The position numbers and the translations under genes were made by a program. DNA of 64,000 bases from Glandiceps talaboti (taxonomy: Eukaryota; Hemichordata; Enteropneusta; Spengelidae), in contig NC_135563.1 of the NCBI RefSeq assembly GCF_964340395.1, positions 20,659,651 through 20,723,650 on the forward strand, written 5' to 3'. This document shows positions 1-12,644 of this stretch, in pieces; position 1 is the stretch's first letter, and every line of letters begins with the position of its first letter. Under the pieces are notes generated by a model. It made no database searches. It was given only the letters and a program-made list of their open reading frames with translations, and was not told where the DNA came from.

Positions 1-559
1 TACATAAATGTGCATGAAATTTACATAATATATGTTTTAGCATACGCAATTAAATATCATATGTAAGGCCAGAAAAAATAAAAAAGCTGGTCAACGGGCA
101 ACCCAACCCATCACATAGGGTAGGTAGGTCGATTTCATTTTTTCACAATGCCTGACAAGGATAAAAAAACAAAACATATATAATGATAGCAAAATATTTC
201 AGGTCGAGTTTAGATAGAACTTATTCATCAATCTTGATACTATCTCTTGCAATTTGTCTGCATAGCTACAATTAGGAATGTACACAATTTACGGTTAAAC
301 AAATGTTGTAGCTCCTCTCACCCTCTCTTCTTAAAAATATTAAGCCCCACCAAATGAAACTCAGGCATTATTTTAGCCACCCCTTCTGTCACCTACACTA
401 CAGTGAAGATATGGTACAGTGATGCATTACAATAATAGTGATGTGATAGCCAACTACAATAATACGCCGAACGAGATTACTTTACACAGGATGTGGATTT
501 CACATGCATAAGGAGATGTCTCTAATTAGCGCTAACCTATACATGGAGGTACTTAGCCA
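1..559. other. AT-rich non-coding sequence, no gene seen
   Basis: No exon, splice-site pair or RNA gene can be supported here. A short motif with GGTAGGTAG followed by a T-rich run near 120-145 recurs near 24040, which suggests a dispersed repeat. The rest looks like unique intergenic DNA. Confidence 0.5.
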
Positions 560-1045
560 GCCACCTTCCATCTTGTTTTGGGAGAAAGACAATTATCGGA
601 AGTACCTCGACAACACCAGTACCGAGAGACTAATCCATGCATTTGTTACCTCTAGGCTGGATTATTGCAAAATTCCATCCTCTATGGATTACCAGACAAA
701 GAGATCCACAAACTTCAACGGGTACAGAACACAGCTGCTAGATTTGTTGTCAAACTACGCAAATATGATCATGTCTCACGAGTATTACGTAACCTTCATT
801 GGTTACCTGTACGTCAGTGCATTGTGTACAAAATCTTGCTCATCACCTACAAGGCTGTCAACAAACTATCACCATCCTACATCACTGAACTGTTACCCGT
901 TCACAAGCCAACGCTTGCTTTACGTTCCGGCACTCAGTTTACACTTACAATCCCGCGTGTTGTAACTACTACGTACGGAGATCGCGCCTTCTCTGTTGCC
1001 GGTCCTAAGTTCTGGAACATTCCAAGACTTTAAGACTTTTGATGG
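560..1045 (+). pseudogene. CR1/L2-like LINE ORF2 C-terminal fragment, frameshifted
   Basis: This is the C-terminal end of a non-LTR retrotransposon reverse-transcriptase ORF. The first frame gives LIHAFVTSRLDYC. A frameshift near 672 moves the match to the next frame, which continues YGLPDKEIHKLQRVQNTAAR, then LHWLPVRQCIVYK, then LLITYKAVNKLSPSYI, and ends near FWNIPRL at a stop. These blocks (SRLDYC, LQRVQNTAARF, LHWLPV, YKA..L.P.Y) are typical of the thumb and C-terminal part of CR1/L2/jockey-type LINEs. The upstream palm domain and the endonuclease are missing, so it is a 5'-truncated dead copy. The clade is inferred from memory of the family pattern. Confidence 0.85.
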
Positions 1046-1400
1046 CCCAATGACTGCTCAGCCCACTCCCATGGTCGTAAACTTTTGCTCAATTCTTTTT
1101 AGTGCCCATTGGATATGCGACAACTTAATTTAATCTCAATTCATGCTGGTGTGCATCATCAGAGCCAAGTAAACCACTGTATAAGATATGATATAATTTG
1201 GAATAGACTCAAATGCATATTGTTACATGTACATGTACTATTAAGAAAATATAAAGAAGTATCCTTAATTTTGAAAAAAAAGGATGCATTTTACTGACAT
1301 GCGAAGCCCGCATGACGATATATTGCCCATCACCAAAAACAATATTGAACACATATTGCCTGGCCATGAGGGCTATAGCACCCGTTTATTACACCCGAGG

Positions 1401-1483
1401 GACTGTGAGTTACCAGAATCACATGCTATTTCCCGAGGCCAAAGGCCGAGGGAAATAGCATGTGATTCTGGTAACTCACAGTC
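1401..1483. repeat. Perfect 34-bp inverted repeat (hairpin element)
   Basis: The arms at 1401-1434 and 1450-1483 are perfectly complementary over 34 bp. The 15-nt spacer contains GGCC-AAA-GGCC, which can extend the hairpin after a 2-bp mismatch. It looks like a recent foldback insertion or the core of a MITE. No coding potential. Confidence 0.9.
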
Positions 1484-1489
1484 ACATTT

Positions 1490-3299
1490 ATTGTGCCAAT
1501 AAAAGAGCTATTTTTTCTTCACTACATACTGGCTTTGTATTCACAGCACTACATAATACTACATACTGATTTGAAATTGATTGTGCTGTGTGCAACAATG
1601 TTACCAATTTAGTTAGAAGGGGATGGGGAAGGGGTTCTGAGGCCTTACTAAAAGAAGTAGTTTTTTTCACCTACTGATCTCACCCCTAAAGTGTTAATTT
1701 ATCATACATGTACAAACTATTGAACTGCTCCTTTGCATATGTATAGTACGAACTACATGTCTTATCAAAAATGACTTTTCAGTGTTTGTGTTTCACTTCT
1801 TCTCTGATACCTGTGACCATCACCAAGTTTAATACATGTTACCAGGCTACATGTGAAACCCCCTTTTCTCTTGCTATTTTTTTACACCATAACCTACCAA
1901 GAAAGAAAGAAATATATTCCAAGGTGAACACAATATATATCTAGTATCCACATGGAGGGACTGTATACTGCAAGTACATTTTTGTCAGCAGATCATAATA
2001 TTACATTTCCTTGGTATTAGAAAGTATTTATTTTCAGCAATATACTGGACAACATAGCCAATAGTAAGCGAATTGAATTAGTAATCTAGTTTAGAAACTG
2101 CTGTAGTACAGAAAACATTTTTATGACATTTTTTTAATTTCTATTTTGAAACCAATGACATTTATCACATTTCATTATTCAAAACCTTTCAAAAATATTT
2201 TGGTTAAAATTAGCAGTGTGGTCAATGAATGGGGGTGGGGGGTGGGGGGTGGTGGAGTTTTGAGTCAGTGCCAATTATGAACAGGACAAACAAGTGCCTT
2301 GGGGAGTGCAAACGTGTACATGTATGGAAAGCCGCAGTTGTGTTAAGTCTAAAGAAAACAATACATTGGCTATATGATGTGAACACATCTTTATAAGATG
2401 TAAACAATTCATTATATGATGCAAGTACATCATTATGTGTGACAGTTATTGACATGAGTTTACAAATATGGTATCTCCATTTATGATATTGTACTTGATA
2501 ATTAGCTGAATTAATCAATATTAATAGTTCACTCAATCTAAGAGATATCCTAGAACTTTTGGTTACTAAACCATGAATGTGTTGTATGTCCGTGAACAGA
2601 CAATCATACTTCTCATAGGGTTCCTATCTAAAGAGCTTTATACATGTGAAACAATGGATTTGGGTTAGCAATTTACCAGATACACTTAAAATTACTGAAA
2701 ATGTAACATGTAAAATTAACTATGCAGTGTGAGGTATTATGCTTTGAGAATGAGTGTCTTTTGCAAGAACAAAAAGTGTTTCTTGTCAACAGATGGGGGG
2801 GGGTCATTGTGGTTTTTTTATTTGTCAGAGGGGGGTGGTGGATTGTTTTGTGGATGAATTGCAGGGGGGGGGGTCACTATTTTTAAGTACAACATGAACA
2901 AAAAGTCACCGGCCTACCCCCGGCCGTAAAAACTGATCGCTCCCTAACTTACGAAATGGTACATAAACCAGAAATACCAATTACTGACTGAGAGTACCAT
3001 AATATAGTACAAATAGAATAAGGATTTCAATTTGCAACAGGCATCATTATAACACTTTCCATTTCGATTAGCCAATTTTTGGTCTTTCTTCTTTTCACGT
3101 AGATACTAAGACATTCCGTAGCATAATACTGATCACAGACGTTATCAATTGTAGCTGTCATTCTTGCTTGAAAATAACAACACTTTCATATCGTCTCCAA
3201 TTCCTTCCTGTTAATCATTTTCAATGGCCTTGAAAGTCTGGTTTTATCGTCTGTCTGCGGTAGTTGGCGTATTTAACATCAAATAATTCACCTAGTATA
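1490..3299. other. Intergenic, with G-rich tracts only
   Basis: No gene is seen. G-rich blocks occur at 2229-2258 (several runs of five to six G on the plus strand, separated by T), 2796-2805, 2829-2843 and 2862-2874. The first could form a G-quadruplex. The minus-strand open frame across 2222-2536 has no recognisable domain. Confidence 0.5.
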
Positions 3300-3616
3300 A
3301 AATCGTATCAATCTGATTAAAATCCGATGTAGATGTCGGCTAATAGTTCATTGCTATGTTACCTTCGTTATTTTGCCTGAATTGACCTTCTTGGTACATG
3401 TTTACATTTTTTAGCCTGATCGTAGAGGAGGCGATCAGGATAAAAACGTAAACATGTACCACGAAGGTCAATTCAGGCAATATAACGAAGGTAAAATAGC
3501 AATTAACGATTAGCCGACATCTTCATCGGATTTTGCGATCAGGATAAAAACGTAAACATGTACCACGATGAACGATTAGCCGACATCTACATCGGATTTT
3601 AATAAGATTGAAAATC
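3300..3616. repeat. Foldback element with an extra partial arm
   Basis: The left arm (about 3321-3422) and right arm (3432-3534) are inverted copies of about 100 bp, roughly 90% alike, joined by a 9-nt centre. A third, internally deleted copy of the right arm follows at 3535-3601. That third copy extends the pairing to the outer left flank, since the sequence near 3302-3320 matches the inverse of 3601-3616. No open frame fits a transposase, so it looks non-autonomous. Confidence 0.85.
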
Positions 3617-3959
3617 GTTTTAGAAACTGAATAGTCTAAATTGACACTTGAAATAATGACTTGATCACATAGTAAGTATATTCTTTCTAAAAGTTGAGTT
3701 ATCTATTTCCAAGTTATGAAATGAAATTTACATAACGAAGGTAATCCAAAAATACGTAATGGAACGTCCAATTGTACTGGTCAAGCTTAGGTATTTACTG
3801 TGATACGAGCGTGTTGTCCTGCTATAATTCTCTCAGTGCTTGTAACCTCAAAATAAATGAACTGTCAGCGCTGATTACACGAGATCCCTTCAATGATCGT
3901 CGAGCGTTGATCACTTTGTAGGAATAATTGCGTACCTGCATAAAATGTGAACACTAGAT

Positions 3960-4290
3960 TTCACCCTAACATAGCGTAAGGAAAAAACATCAACATCTAC
4001 GAAGTACTAGTGTTGCAAGATGTATAAATCTCATTGCTACTGTGCCAATCAAAAGTATATTTCAAACTGAGATAGCGTAAGATATCAAAATCAAATAACC
4101 ACTGTAGAAGCATTTCAAAATGACATTAACTTAATCGAAATGTCATTGGCTACTGCGCCAATCAAAAGTTTATTTCAAACTGAGATAGCGTAAGATATAA
4201 AAACGAAATAACCACAATGGAAGTATTACAAAATGGTTACGTTAACCTAATCTAAATCTCATAGCCAGCTGCGCCAATCATGAATATATA
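3960..4290. repeat. Tandem repeat of about 115 bp, roughly 2.5 copies
   Basis: The block around TACTGTGCCAATCAAAAG (near 4038) returns near 4150 and, more weakly, near 4267. AACTGAGATAGCGTAAGATA is repeated in register with it, and a partial earlier unit starts near 3963. Each unit carries a CCAAT core. No coding potential. Confidence 0.8.
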
Positions 4291-4940
4291 TCTATCTTTT
4301 CCATGTAAATAAATTTCACGAAAACGACTCTGGAATTCAAATAGTAACATTATTATTGGTGGAATGAATTCCTTTTGTACTCTGCTAGACAGCCTTCCCA
4401 GTGAAGGCGAAATCTCACAAACTGTATGCCCCAGGGTCCTAATGTCGATGATAGAGCATTCTAGGGAAATTAGATTTTGGCCTTTTCATAGGAAGATATT
4501 AAAAGATTAAGAATGAATTACTAGCATCTTAATAGGATCTATTAATTCAATACCGGTCTTTTTCTACATACTTATTGCTAAGCAGTGCTATAGGCAGATA
4601 AATGTCAGGAGAATTAGTAGATACGTATGAATTATTAATTAATATTATTCCGACTCACAGAGTGGATTACAGTAACCGAGTACAGGGCCTTTCCTTTAGT
4701 GTTTAAATTCGATATAAATTACATAAGAAATGGAAGTACTAAGTTAATAAAATCTGAAGACTTGTGTAAGGGATTGTGTATTTTCCGTCTCCCTATTGAG
4801 TTCATCGCAATGTGGTTACCAATGCTGTTTAATGCATCTAAGTCATCCAGTCGATAGAAATATTAATTATCAGTTGAAATGTTATATTTCAGAGCTAACA
4901 TTTCTTTTGTTAGTCTCTTATTAGTTACGATAATTTGTTG

Positions 4941-5338
4941 CCGACTGGTCAAAATTGCAAGAATCCGGCTATACATTTCCTGTGAATCTAGTTGAGTGCA
5001 TTTCGACAATTTCATCAAATAATTGAAATGAAATTACGACAGCAAAAGCTTTCAAACTTAAATATTTAAATAATCTTTCAGTGTGTTAGTGTTATCCATA
5101 GCAAACAAAATTAGGACAATCATGCTCTGGACTATCTAGTAATAGTAACATGCCGACTGGTCAAAATTGCGAGAATCCAGCTATACATTTCCTGTGAATC
5201 TACTTGAGTGCATTTCGACAATTTCATCAATAATTGAAAGGAAATTACGAAAGTACAAGCTTTCAAACTTAAGTGTTATCCATAGCAACCAAAATTATGA
5301 CAATCGTGCTCTGGACTATCTAGTAATGGTAACATGTG
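4941..5338. repeat. Diverged tandem duplication of about 200 bp
   Basis: The segment 4941-5152 is repeated at 5153-5338. The second copy lacks about 29 bp found in the first. Both start with CCGACTGGTCAAAATTGC and end in a shared block around CTGGACTATCTAGTAAT. Confidence 0.85.
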
Positions 5339-5469
5339 ATGAATTGCATGTGTCTGATATGTGTATTGTAAGCATACTTCTAACACGGTGACGTATACTC
5401 TACCTAAATGAAGCAAAACTCGAAACGAGCTTGCATAACAAGACTATTTAGTAAATATGAAAGTTTTCA

Positions 5470-5868
5470 TTGAAATTATATGTACATTTAAGCGATGAAA
5501 TATCATATCGTAATGAAGTGGCCTCTATTATAATATGGTGCTCTGAAAACAACCCTGAACTGAATGTCAAAAAGACAGATTATTGTGGATTTCGAAGAAA
5601 GCTTCCGTGTCAGCAAGGGATTGTTGGTAAAGTTCTACCGAGTGGTGATTGAAAGTGTCCTGCCACTGTCAATCATCGTTTGGTGGGGCAATGCCACAGT
5701 CGATGACCGGAAACGCCTCAATCGAATCGTTAGCGTTAGCATCATTCCTTCTCCTAATGAGTTGTACATTGCCCAGTAGAGGAAAGAGTTCAGTCAATAG
5801 TAAAAGATGATTTCCATCCAGCACGTAATTTACTCCAACTTATGCGCTCAGGTGAGCGATAAAATCAG
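5470..5868 (+). pseudogene. LINE reverse-transcriptase fragment, internally deleted
   Basis: The first part gives LYVHLSDEISYRNEVASIII, then WCSENNPELNVKKT. This matches the palm region of Rex1/CR1-like LINEs, which usually reads WCS.NNL.LNV.KTKE.IVDFR. After a deletion and frame change the match resumes as FYRVVIESVLPLSIIVWWGN, then RKRLNRIV. A further fragment with the pattern HPA..L..L..SG.RY lies at 5790-5868. Stops and frame changes show it is dead. The long AT/TG/ATGT microsatellite starts about 50 bp after the last match. Confidence 0.8.
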
Positions 5869-5916
5869 CTTCTAATCGCACATTGTTTATAGCTATTACC
5901 CAACTGCAGTCCGCAC

Positions 5917-6291
<375 letters not shown>

Positions 6292-7436
6292 AACACAAGG
6301 TGGTTAAGAGGGTCAATCGGTAAAGTATTGAATGTTGTTTTGTTTTACAATTCTTTCTAATTAGTAGACATATCTTTATCTTTTATAAAACAAGAATTTC
6401 AAAAGTTGTTCCGTATTTCAGTACGTTTCATTACAAAGGGGCATAATCTGCTTCATGTCCAAGGGATACAACAAAATGCAAAGCTTGCAAATATGTTCAT
6501 TCTCTATTTGATTGAAAAGAATATCTATCTTATTAGATTGACAATGGTTTTGTTCTACTGATTTGAACGCAAAGGCATATTTCGGACATTTGGAAAGACT
6601 ATAATTACACTACATGTGTGAGAAAAGGTAGAATTAGATACAAACAAGTCAACAATATTATGTAATGCCCTGGACGGTATTAAAACGAATGGTGTGAATA
6701 GGTCAATTTTCTTGCGATGACAGCTTGTGGCGATTGTTGCGTGCCAACTAATTATCAACCATCAAAGAAAAGAGTTAATAATAGTCCGAGTTGGTTGAAT
6801 TTAGAACTGATGACATCACACAGAATACCATTTGGCTGAGTTTTCCCTAGAAAATCGAGTAAATATCAAGCCTGACGACCCCATGACCATACTATACAAT
6901 ATGTAGGCGGATTGTCACAAACATGTATTTGCAATTCGTTTGCAAGACTAGATGGGTTGCTTTTATTAACAAGTATCCCTGTATATAGGATTCTTAAACT
7001 TAAAGCAAATAAATGATGTTATAAAGAACCTGTCATTTTAACATAAGCATGATGACAGACCATGGTAGCTATAGCCAGCACAGACTGAAGTATGACGTTT
7101 TGTCTGCCCTAGTTTGCAGACTTTTCACTACCACGCTGATGTGTATAAATGACTTTGATTATTTTAAGCCTGGTACAAAATCCTCAAGTCTTTATTATGT
7201 TTTCGATAAATGAAAATTAAAATTTGATATTTAGATTTCTAATAAGAAGCCAGTATGCGACTATTATGGCTTGTGGAAGGAGAAACTGATGTTTGACAAA
7301 CAAAGAATTCTGAGCTGCAGCTGCAGCTGCAGAAGTGCCTTACGTTAATTGAAAAATAGAGATGAAAGAATCTTTGACAATTAACCAAACTTTGGAAAAT
7401 CAACGCTCAAAGTACTGTAAATTCTATACATCGCCT
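6292..7436. other. Intergenic, no gene seen
   Basis: AT-rich sequence without supportable exons. The only pattern is a short CTGCAG run at 7312-7333, which is a self-complementary hexamer repeat. Confidence 0.5.
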
Positions 7437-7549
7437 ACGTACATGTGTGTAGTGTGATACTGTACGACATGTGTGTAATGTGATATTACGTCTTGTGTGT
7501 AATGTGATACAATATCATACGACATGTGTGTAATGTGATGTTGTACGTG
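7437..7549. repeat. Short tandem repeat around TGTGTGTAATGTGATA
   Basis: Four imperfect units of about 26-33 bp share GACATGTGTGTAATGTGATA or close variants. Confidence 0.8.
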
Positions 7550-7571
7550 TTTAGTTGGAATTTTATATACT

Positions 7572-7634
7572 TTTTACCTTCCGTAAGGAAGGTTTTAATA
7601 TAGCGATGAAGTCTGTGTGTCTGACTGTGCGTGC

Positions 7635-7673
<39 letters not shown>

Positions 7674-7780
7674 TGTATCACCATTTCCGAAAAACGGCTG
7701 CATCAATTCAAACGAAATTTCATAGACATGTTCGGTAGGGAAATGGCAAGAACTGATTAGGTTTTGATAATAATCCGATG
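7572..7780. repeat. Dispersed-repeat-like block with a (TG)n core
   Basis: A short palindrome, CCTTCCGTAAGGAAGG, starts the block. It is followed by GTGCGTGCG and then about 18 TG units to 7672. The layout resembles an interspersed repeat with an internal microsatellite, but no second copy is seen in this window. Confidence 0.4.
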
Positions 7781-7819
7781 AATATTAATGACCAATTTGA
7801 GTAATTAATCGATCGAACG

Positions 7820-8051
7820 AGTATAAAGTTGGTGTCAGATTCAGATTCAGATAGCAATATCTTATGAACGTTATATTGAGCGTCAGATGGCCTCAGATCT
7901 GAAGACACCCGACGGACTCAAACCTGAAATAATACCATTGAGACTACAGGGAAGGATTCTGCTGCACTGCCGTTGGGTGTATTCAGATCTGAGGCTATCT
8001 GACGCTCAATATGACGCTATCTGAATCTGAATCTGACGCCAGCTTTATACT
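7820..8051. repeat. Inverted repeat, about 77-bp arms, 64-nt loop
   Basis: The left arm (7820-7910) and right arm (7975-8051) are inverse copies differing at only a few positions, apart from a 14-bp insertion in the left arm. Both arms contain two direct copies of CAGATT and an AGATCTGA palindrome. The arms begin and end with AGTATAAAG and its complement. It looks like a non-autonomous foldback element. Confidence 0.88.
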
Positions 8052-9063
8052 TGTGCTCTACTGAGAAAGACTCTGTTTTCAGGGGTTTCGTACCAACCTT
8101 ATTTTGTGTTTCCCTTGGGTCTGCACTCTGCATTGGCTAGACAAACACTAGAAAAAAGAAGACCGAGGCAGGGTATTTAAAAATAAGTGATTCAAAATCA
8201 CCAGAAAACAATTTTTTTCTTTCTTGGCCTTAAAATAGGTTTACAATGAGCGCGGAGTTCACAAACAGGTGAAATATTTATCATCATTTCAATTTCGTCA
8301 AATATGGACTTTTCATTTTCAAATTTCACACACTGATGTGCAGATGAATAAAGAGAAATCGTGTCTTTTTAGATTTTCAATTAGAAGTTTAGGAAGTATT
8401 ATATTGACCTTGAACCGCCTCCTTTTTACCATGTTCTTATCCGATTTCTCTCATAACAAACTACCGCTGTTTGTTGCAAGGCTTGTACATAATCATTTAT
8501 CTAGCTCTGTATCTCAGGATATAAATACACTCTCACATATTTATCAAGTGTAATAATCTATAATTTATACCAAATGTGTGTGGTCAAAATATGGAAAATA
8601 GACCAAGCCTCGCCTAGCCTACGAAGAAAATTGCACGACAATGTATCAATAATGGTGACCTATACATTGACCTCTATATAATTAGTGTACAGTGAACAAA
8701 ATCTTGACAATTTTCCCGTACTGATTAAAGGAATGTGTAAACTCGTGGTGGGACAGAAGGACGTTCAACATGCACATGCCATATCCCGGGTATGTAGGGG
8801 ATCACGAAAGCCGAGTGAAGTCGAGGATGGCAAGCTTTCCTGTGGTGAGAATAGGAGGCGTGGCGGGCATTTCAACAACACTTTTGACAAGTAACTTTCA
8901 TTGGGACTTGACAAATCACAGATATAGAGCTCAATTTCTTGCATAAATCATGAAATTGCAAGACTATACCTTTATGGAAGGCATTCGGTTTAAATCTGGT
9001 TATATTTTGCATTGCTAAATCGGTATTTTAATCAGACGGTGCTGTGGATTTCCCACTTGTCCT
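8052..9063. other. Intergenic, no gene seen
   Basis: Two open frames (8269-8553 and 8685-8894) have no recognisable domain. The stretch 8745-8880 is more GC-rich than its surroundings and could be a fossil exon or repeat, but I cannot identify it. Confidence 0.4.
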
Positions 9064-9180
9064 AGTGTTGTATTTATTTTGTTGTAATATTTGGGGAGGC
9101 TGTGTAAACCAAGTCACATTTCCGATTTGTTATTGGACAAATAAAGTTTATTTATTTATTATTATTCATTATTATCATTA
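9064..9180 (+). mobile_element. LINE-like 3' tail
   Basis: The stretch ends in GGACAAATAAAGTTTATTTA followed by TTA/TTTA repeats. This resembles the 3' end of CR1/L2-type retrotransposons, with a polyadenylation-like AATAAA and a short tandem tail. No reverse-transcriptase coding sequence is seen just upstream, so this would be a strongly 5'-truncated insertion. Confidence 0.5.
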
Positions 9181-9229
9181 AGTAGAAACAGATACAAACA
9201 GACAGCCTCCTACAAGGTCATCATAAATA

Positions 9230-10165
9230 AGTCAAAACTAATCAGTGCCATTGCATAAAGTTAGCCATAGAGGTGATAATAGGAAACAGGACATTGACAC
9301 ATTCCTTCAGAAGCCACATTGAAATGGTCACTCATGCATAGTTTATAACAGAGCCTCAAGACATTTAAAAGTAGGGCCTTGATTGATCATACATTTGTAT
9401 ATCACAGTTGTAATTGAATCTTCCTGGTGCAAATAAATTTAAAATTACAACAACTCATCGCTGAAGATTTAATTACCTAAGACAAAGTAACCGATCTAAA
9501 CCAGATATTCAAATTGAGGGAGGCTAGGACATATTAATGTGAACTCAAATTGTTATTTACGTTGGACATTCCAATAAAATCATTAAATATACAACACCTT
9601 GCCAGACAAAACATACTACACCTGGCCAGACTAGACATTCCAATCAGATTATTACAATCTTTGTGAATTTGCAAAATGCTCGGCGTACTGTCGTGTTATA
9701 TATCAAGGGACTATAAGTAAACTAGATACAAACTGGAACTTGTTGAACACTACCAATAACGTCATCATACATGGACCAACCATAAAAAACATGTCATTGT
9801 GGAAAGAACAGTTGGCCACACAGTTGATAATATGAAATAGGACATGAAGACATTCTTTTTATGACCCACATTGGATCAGTTGTGAGGAGGATTTAAGACG
9901 GTACTTACTTACATTCCATCAGATGTCACTGGTGTAAATGAATTCTTTCAAACCAATTAAAGTTAAAAGTATGATGACCCATCAATGAAGCTTTCATTAA
10001 ATGAGAGAAGCTAACACATGTATGATGTAAATATCACCCCATGATTAACATTTGGGAGGTGATATTGATTTGTGATTAATGTCGAGTTGCTAATGACTTG
10101 TACATTCCAATCATACCATGAGAAGTTATAATGTCTGGACAGACTAGACATTGTTTCAATACTCT
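9230..10165. repeat. Old, strongly diverged tandem duplication of about 500 bp
   Basis: The segments starting near 9259 and 9809 share an ordered set of blocks: GTTAGCCA/GTTGGCCA, GATAATA, GACATT, CCACATTG, GGTGTAAAT or GGTGCAAAT, and CAGACTAGACATT. I estimate about 70% identity by eye. A further weak match lies near 14660. Confidence 0.5.
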
Positions 10166-11239
10166 AAAAAATATATATTTACATATTCCAAAATAATTAT
10201 ATAACCTTGAGACAAATTGATTTTGTAATCCATTACATGAATATTCATCCATTGCGACTCAAACCTTATAATTAACATGAAGAAATTCCATCATGGAAGC
10301 AGTTGAATTGTTTGAACACTATCTTATGAGCAGGATAAATTACCTTTTTAAAAATAACATTTTTCAAAAAAACGAAAAAAATACTTGGGACAAGAAAAAT
10401 CAGAAATAATCATGAACACAGCAAATATAAGCATGATTTTATTACTACTAGGTGAACAAATTGACAACTAAATACTATTTTGATTAAGTCTTTTATTCTT
10501 TATTTGGAAATGTAATAACATCACTGATATTTTGATATAAGAAACTTTCACCCAAGAATTTGCAGTGAGTTAAACTTAGCAGGAAGTTCAGGAACAGACA
10601 AAAGATATCATGAAATTTCTGTCACCCCGAAATTAAATACAACACAAAATATATATTTCTAGATTTTCTACAAACTTACAATTTCTAGTACATGTAATAT
10701 TTTACAATAGTTCTAAACATAAACATAGATACATGTAATTATAGTGATATGATGTCTTATTATGAATTCCAAACACAATATATTTAAAGAATTAGAACAT
10801 GATAGTTTTTGTGCCTTCCAGAACAACTTTTGTAATACTTACACTAACAATCAGCAAACTGTTACAAACATGTAATTCTAAAGCATAGTTCACCTCAATT
10901 TTGATGCAACAAATTCAAAGTTGGAACAGACGTGTATGTCTGTCAAATCACGTGTGCAACAAATTTTATATTTTGAAGCACAGTATTGCCCAAATTGTTG
11001 TGTCTATACCATGAAATAAGACAATAGTGTCAAGTGATGTAACTGTGTCTTCAGTTTTGTTATTTTTGTACATAAAGTGCAAAAATGAACAATGGCTACT
11101 GTACACCCATGCACTGGTGAGCTAACCAAATGGTTCATTAGTACTCTGAGGAGGAAACCGGTAATGCTGCAGTAACATGGAAGAAATCACAATTGTTGAG
11201 CTGGAAGGCTAAATAAACTTGCCTGTATAATGAAAGGGG

Positions 11240-11527
11240 AATACCTCTCAAGGAAATAAGGCACGTTTGTAAACTATGGCTTCAGGACAGTCATTTAATG
11301 ATTTTACATCACTTACATTTTGCACATTTGCCAATAAAAAAGCATATAGGACTCATGAATAGTTATGACTCCCACTAGACAATGTGTGTCCAACATAAGG
11401 ACTTTCACAGAATAATAAATGGGGAACAGGTTTCAACTTCGTTTTCCTGGCAATTGGGTATAATCATTAAACATTACTCCAGAACCCAAAGTTTAAAACT
11501 GTGCCTTTTATTTCCTTGAGTGGCATT
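11240..11527. repeat. MITE-like inverted-repeat element, about 47-bp arms
   Basis: Left arm 11240-11286 and right arm 11479-11527 are inverse copies with roughly 75% identity, sharing CTCAAGGAAATAA and GGCAC. The 190-bp interior has no coding potential. Confidence 0.65.
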
Positions 11528-12644
11528 GTTAGTAGTCTACTTTTTTGTAATACCATTCTAACCAAATACAGTCATAGTAATGCTGTCAACAAAACAAAGT
11601 CTCTTAATAAAACTGATCATTCTAGAGTACTTTATTTCTTTCCGAATTAATTCATACTTTTTACAACTAAGTCATTCCACTCTCTTTCAAAACTTTTTTT
11701 TGTCATCTAAATGTGAAAATAAATACTAGTAGAAAGGGTTGATGTCCTTCTCACTGAAATCTCAACAATAGACTATTTCAGTCATATTCAAATAGTACAT
11801 AAACATATGAAGACAAAATCTAGAGTACTATGTAGGGGCATGTACAATGTATGGAATCTACTATGGCAGTTCTATGAAAAAAAGATTGCTACTAACTTAC
11901 ATCTACAATAAAATCATGGCAGCTCAAAATAAATGGAATAAAGATTCCCCAGCAGTTCTTTCCTTTCTTTCCCAAAAGAAAGTAACAAACATTAAAATTA
12001 TATTAAAAAATTAAAAACTTCATAATTGCAAAAGTCCTGGGATAGTAATCAAGTCAATATTTTGTGTCAGTAAAAGCTAAAATGAAGACATAAAGATGAA
12101 ATAAACCCAAACTAATGTAAAATAAACAAATCTGAAACACAAAACCTGACAATGACAATGGTTATGTTTGTGTACCAATGAAAGCATTTTAGTCATTAAG
12201 AGATTTAGAATTTAGATCATTTGCACAATCTATTGCATCCAATTTTCCCACTAAAAAGTAAAAAGAAAATGACTCTAAATGGGTGGCTTCCCATATATAT
12301 TTCTCAAAACATTATTCCGATGGGTGATTGGCTAAGAAGTCATGTGACAGCTTCAAGAACTCACATGATTGGTTCAAGGAATCACAGTATAATATTACCA
12401 CAGTCACTATGGTTAATGCTTAACGTAAAATACGCCTTGGGGATGAATTTCACTGAAATGCAAAATTCTTCAAATCACTCCAAACTTTGATATATGAAAG
12501 GTTGCTTCTGGTTTTGTGAAACAATAAAAGAAATTCGGGTCCACCATCTTGTTTTCAAGGTAATTGTCAATCTTGTATTTGCCCATAGAGTGAACACAGT
12601 AATTGGTGGCCATATTGGATTTGGTGGCCATATTGGATTTCAAA

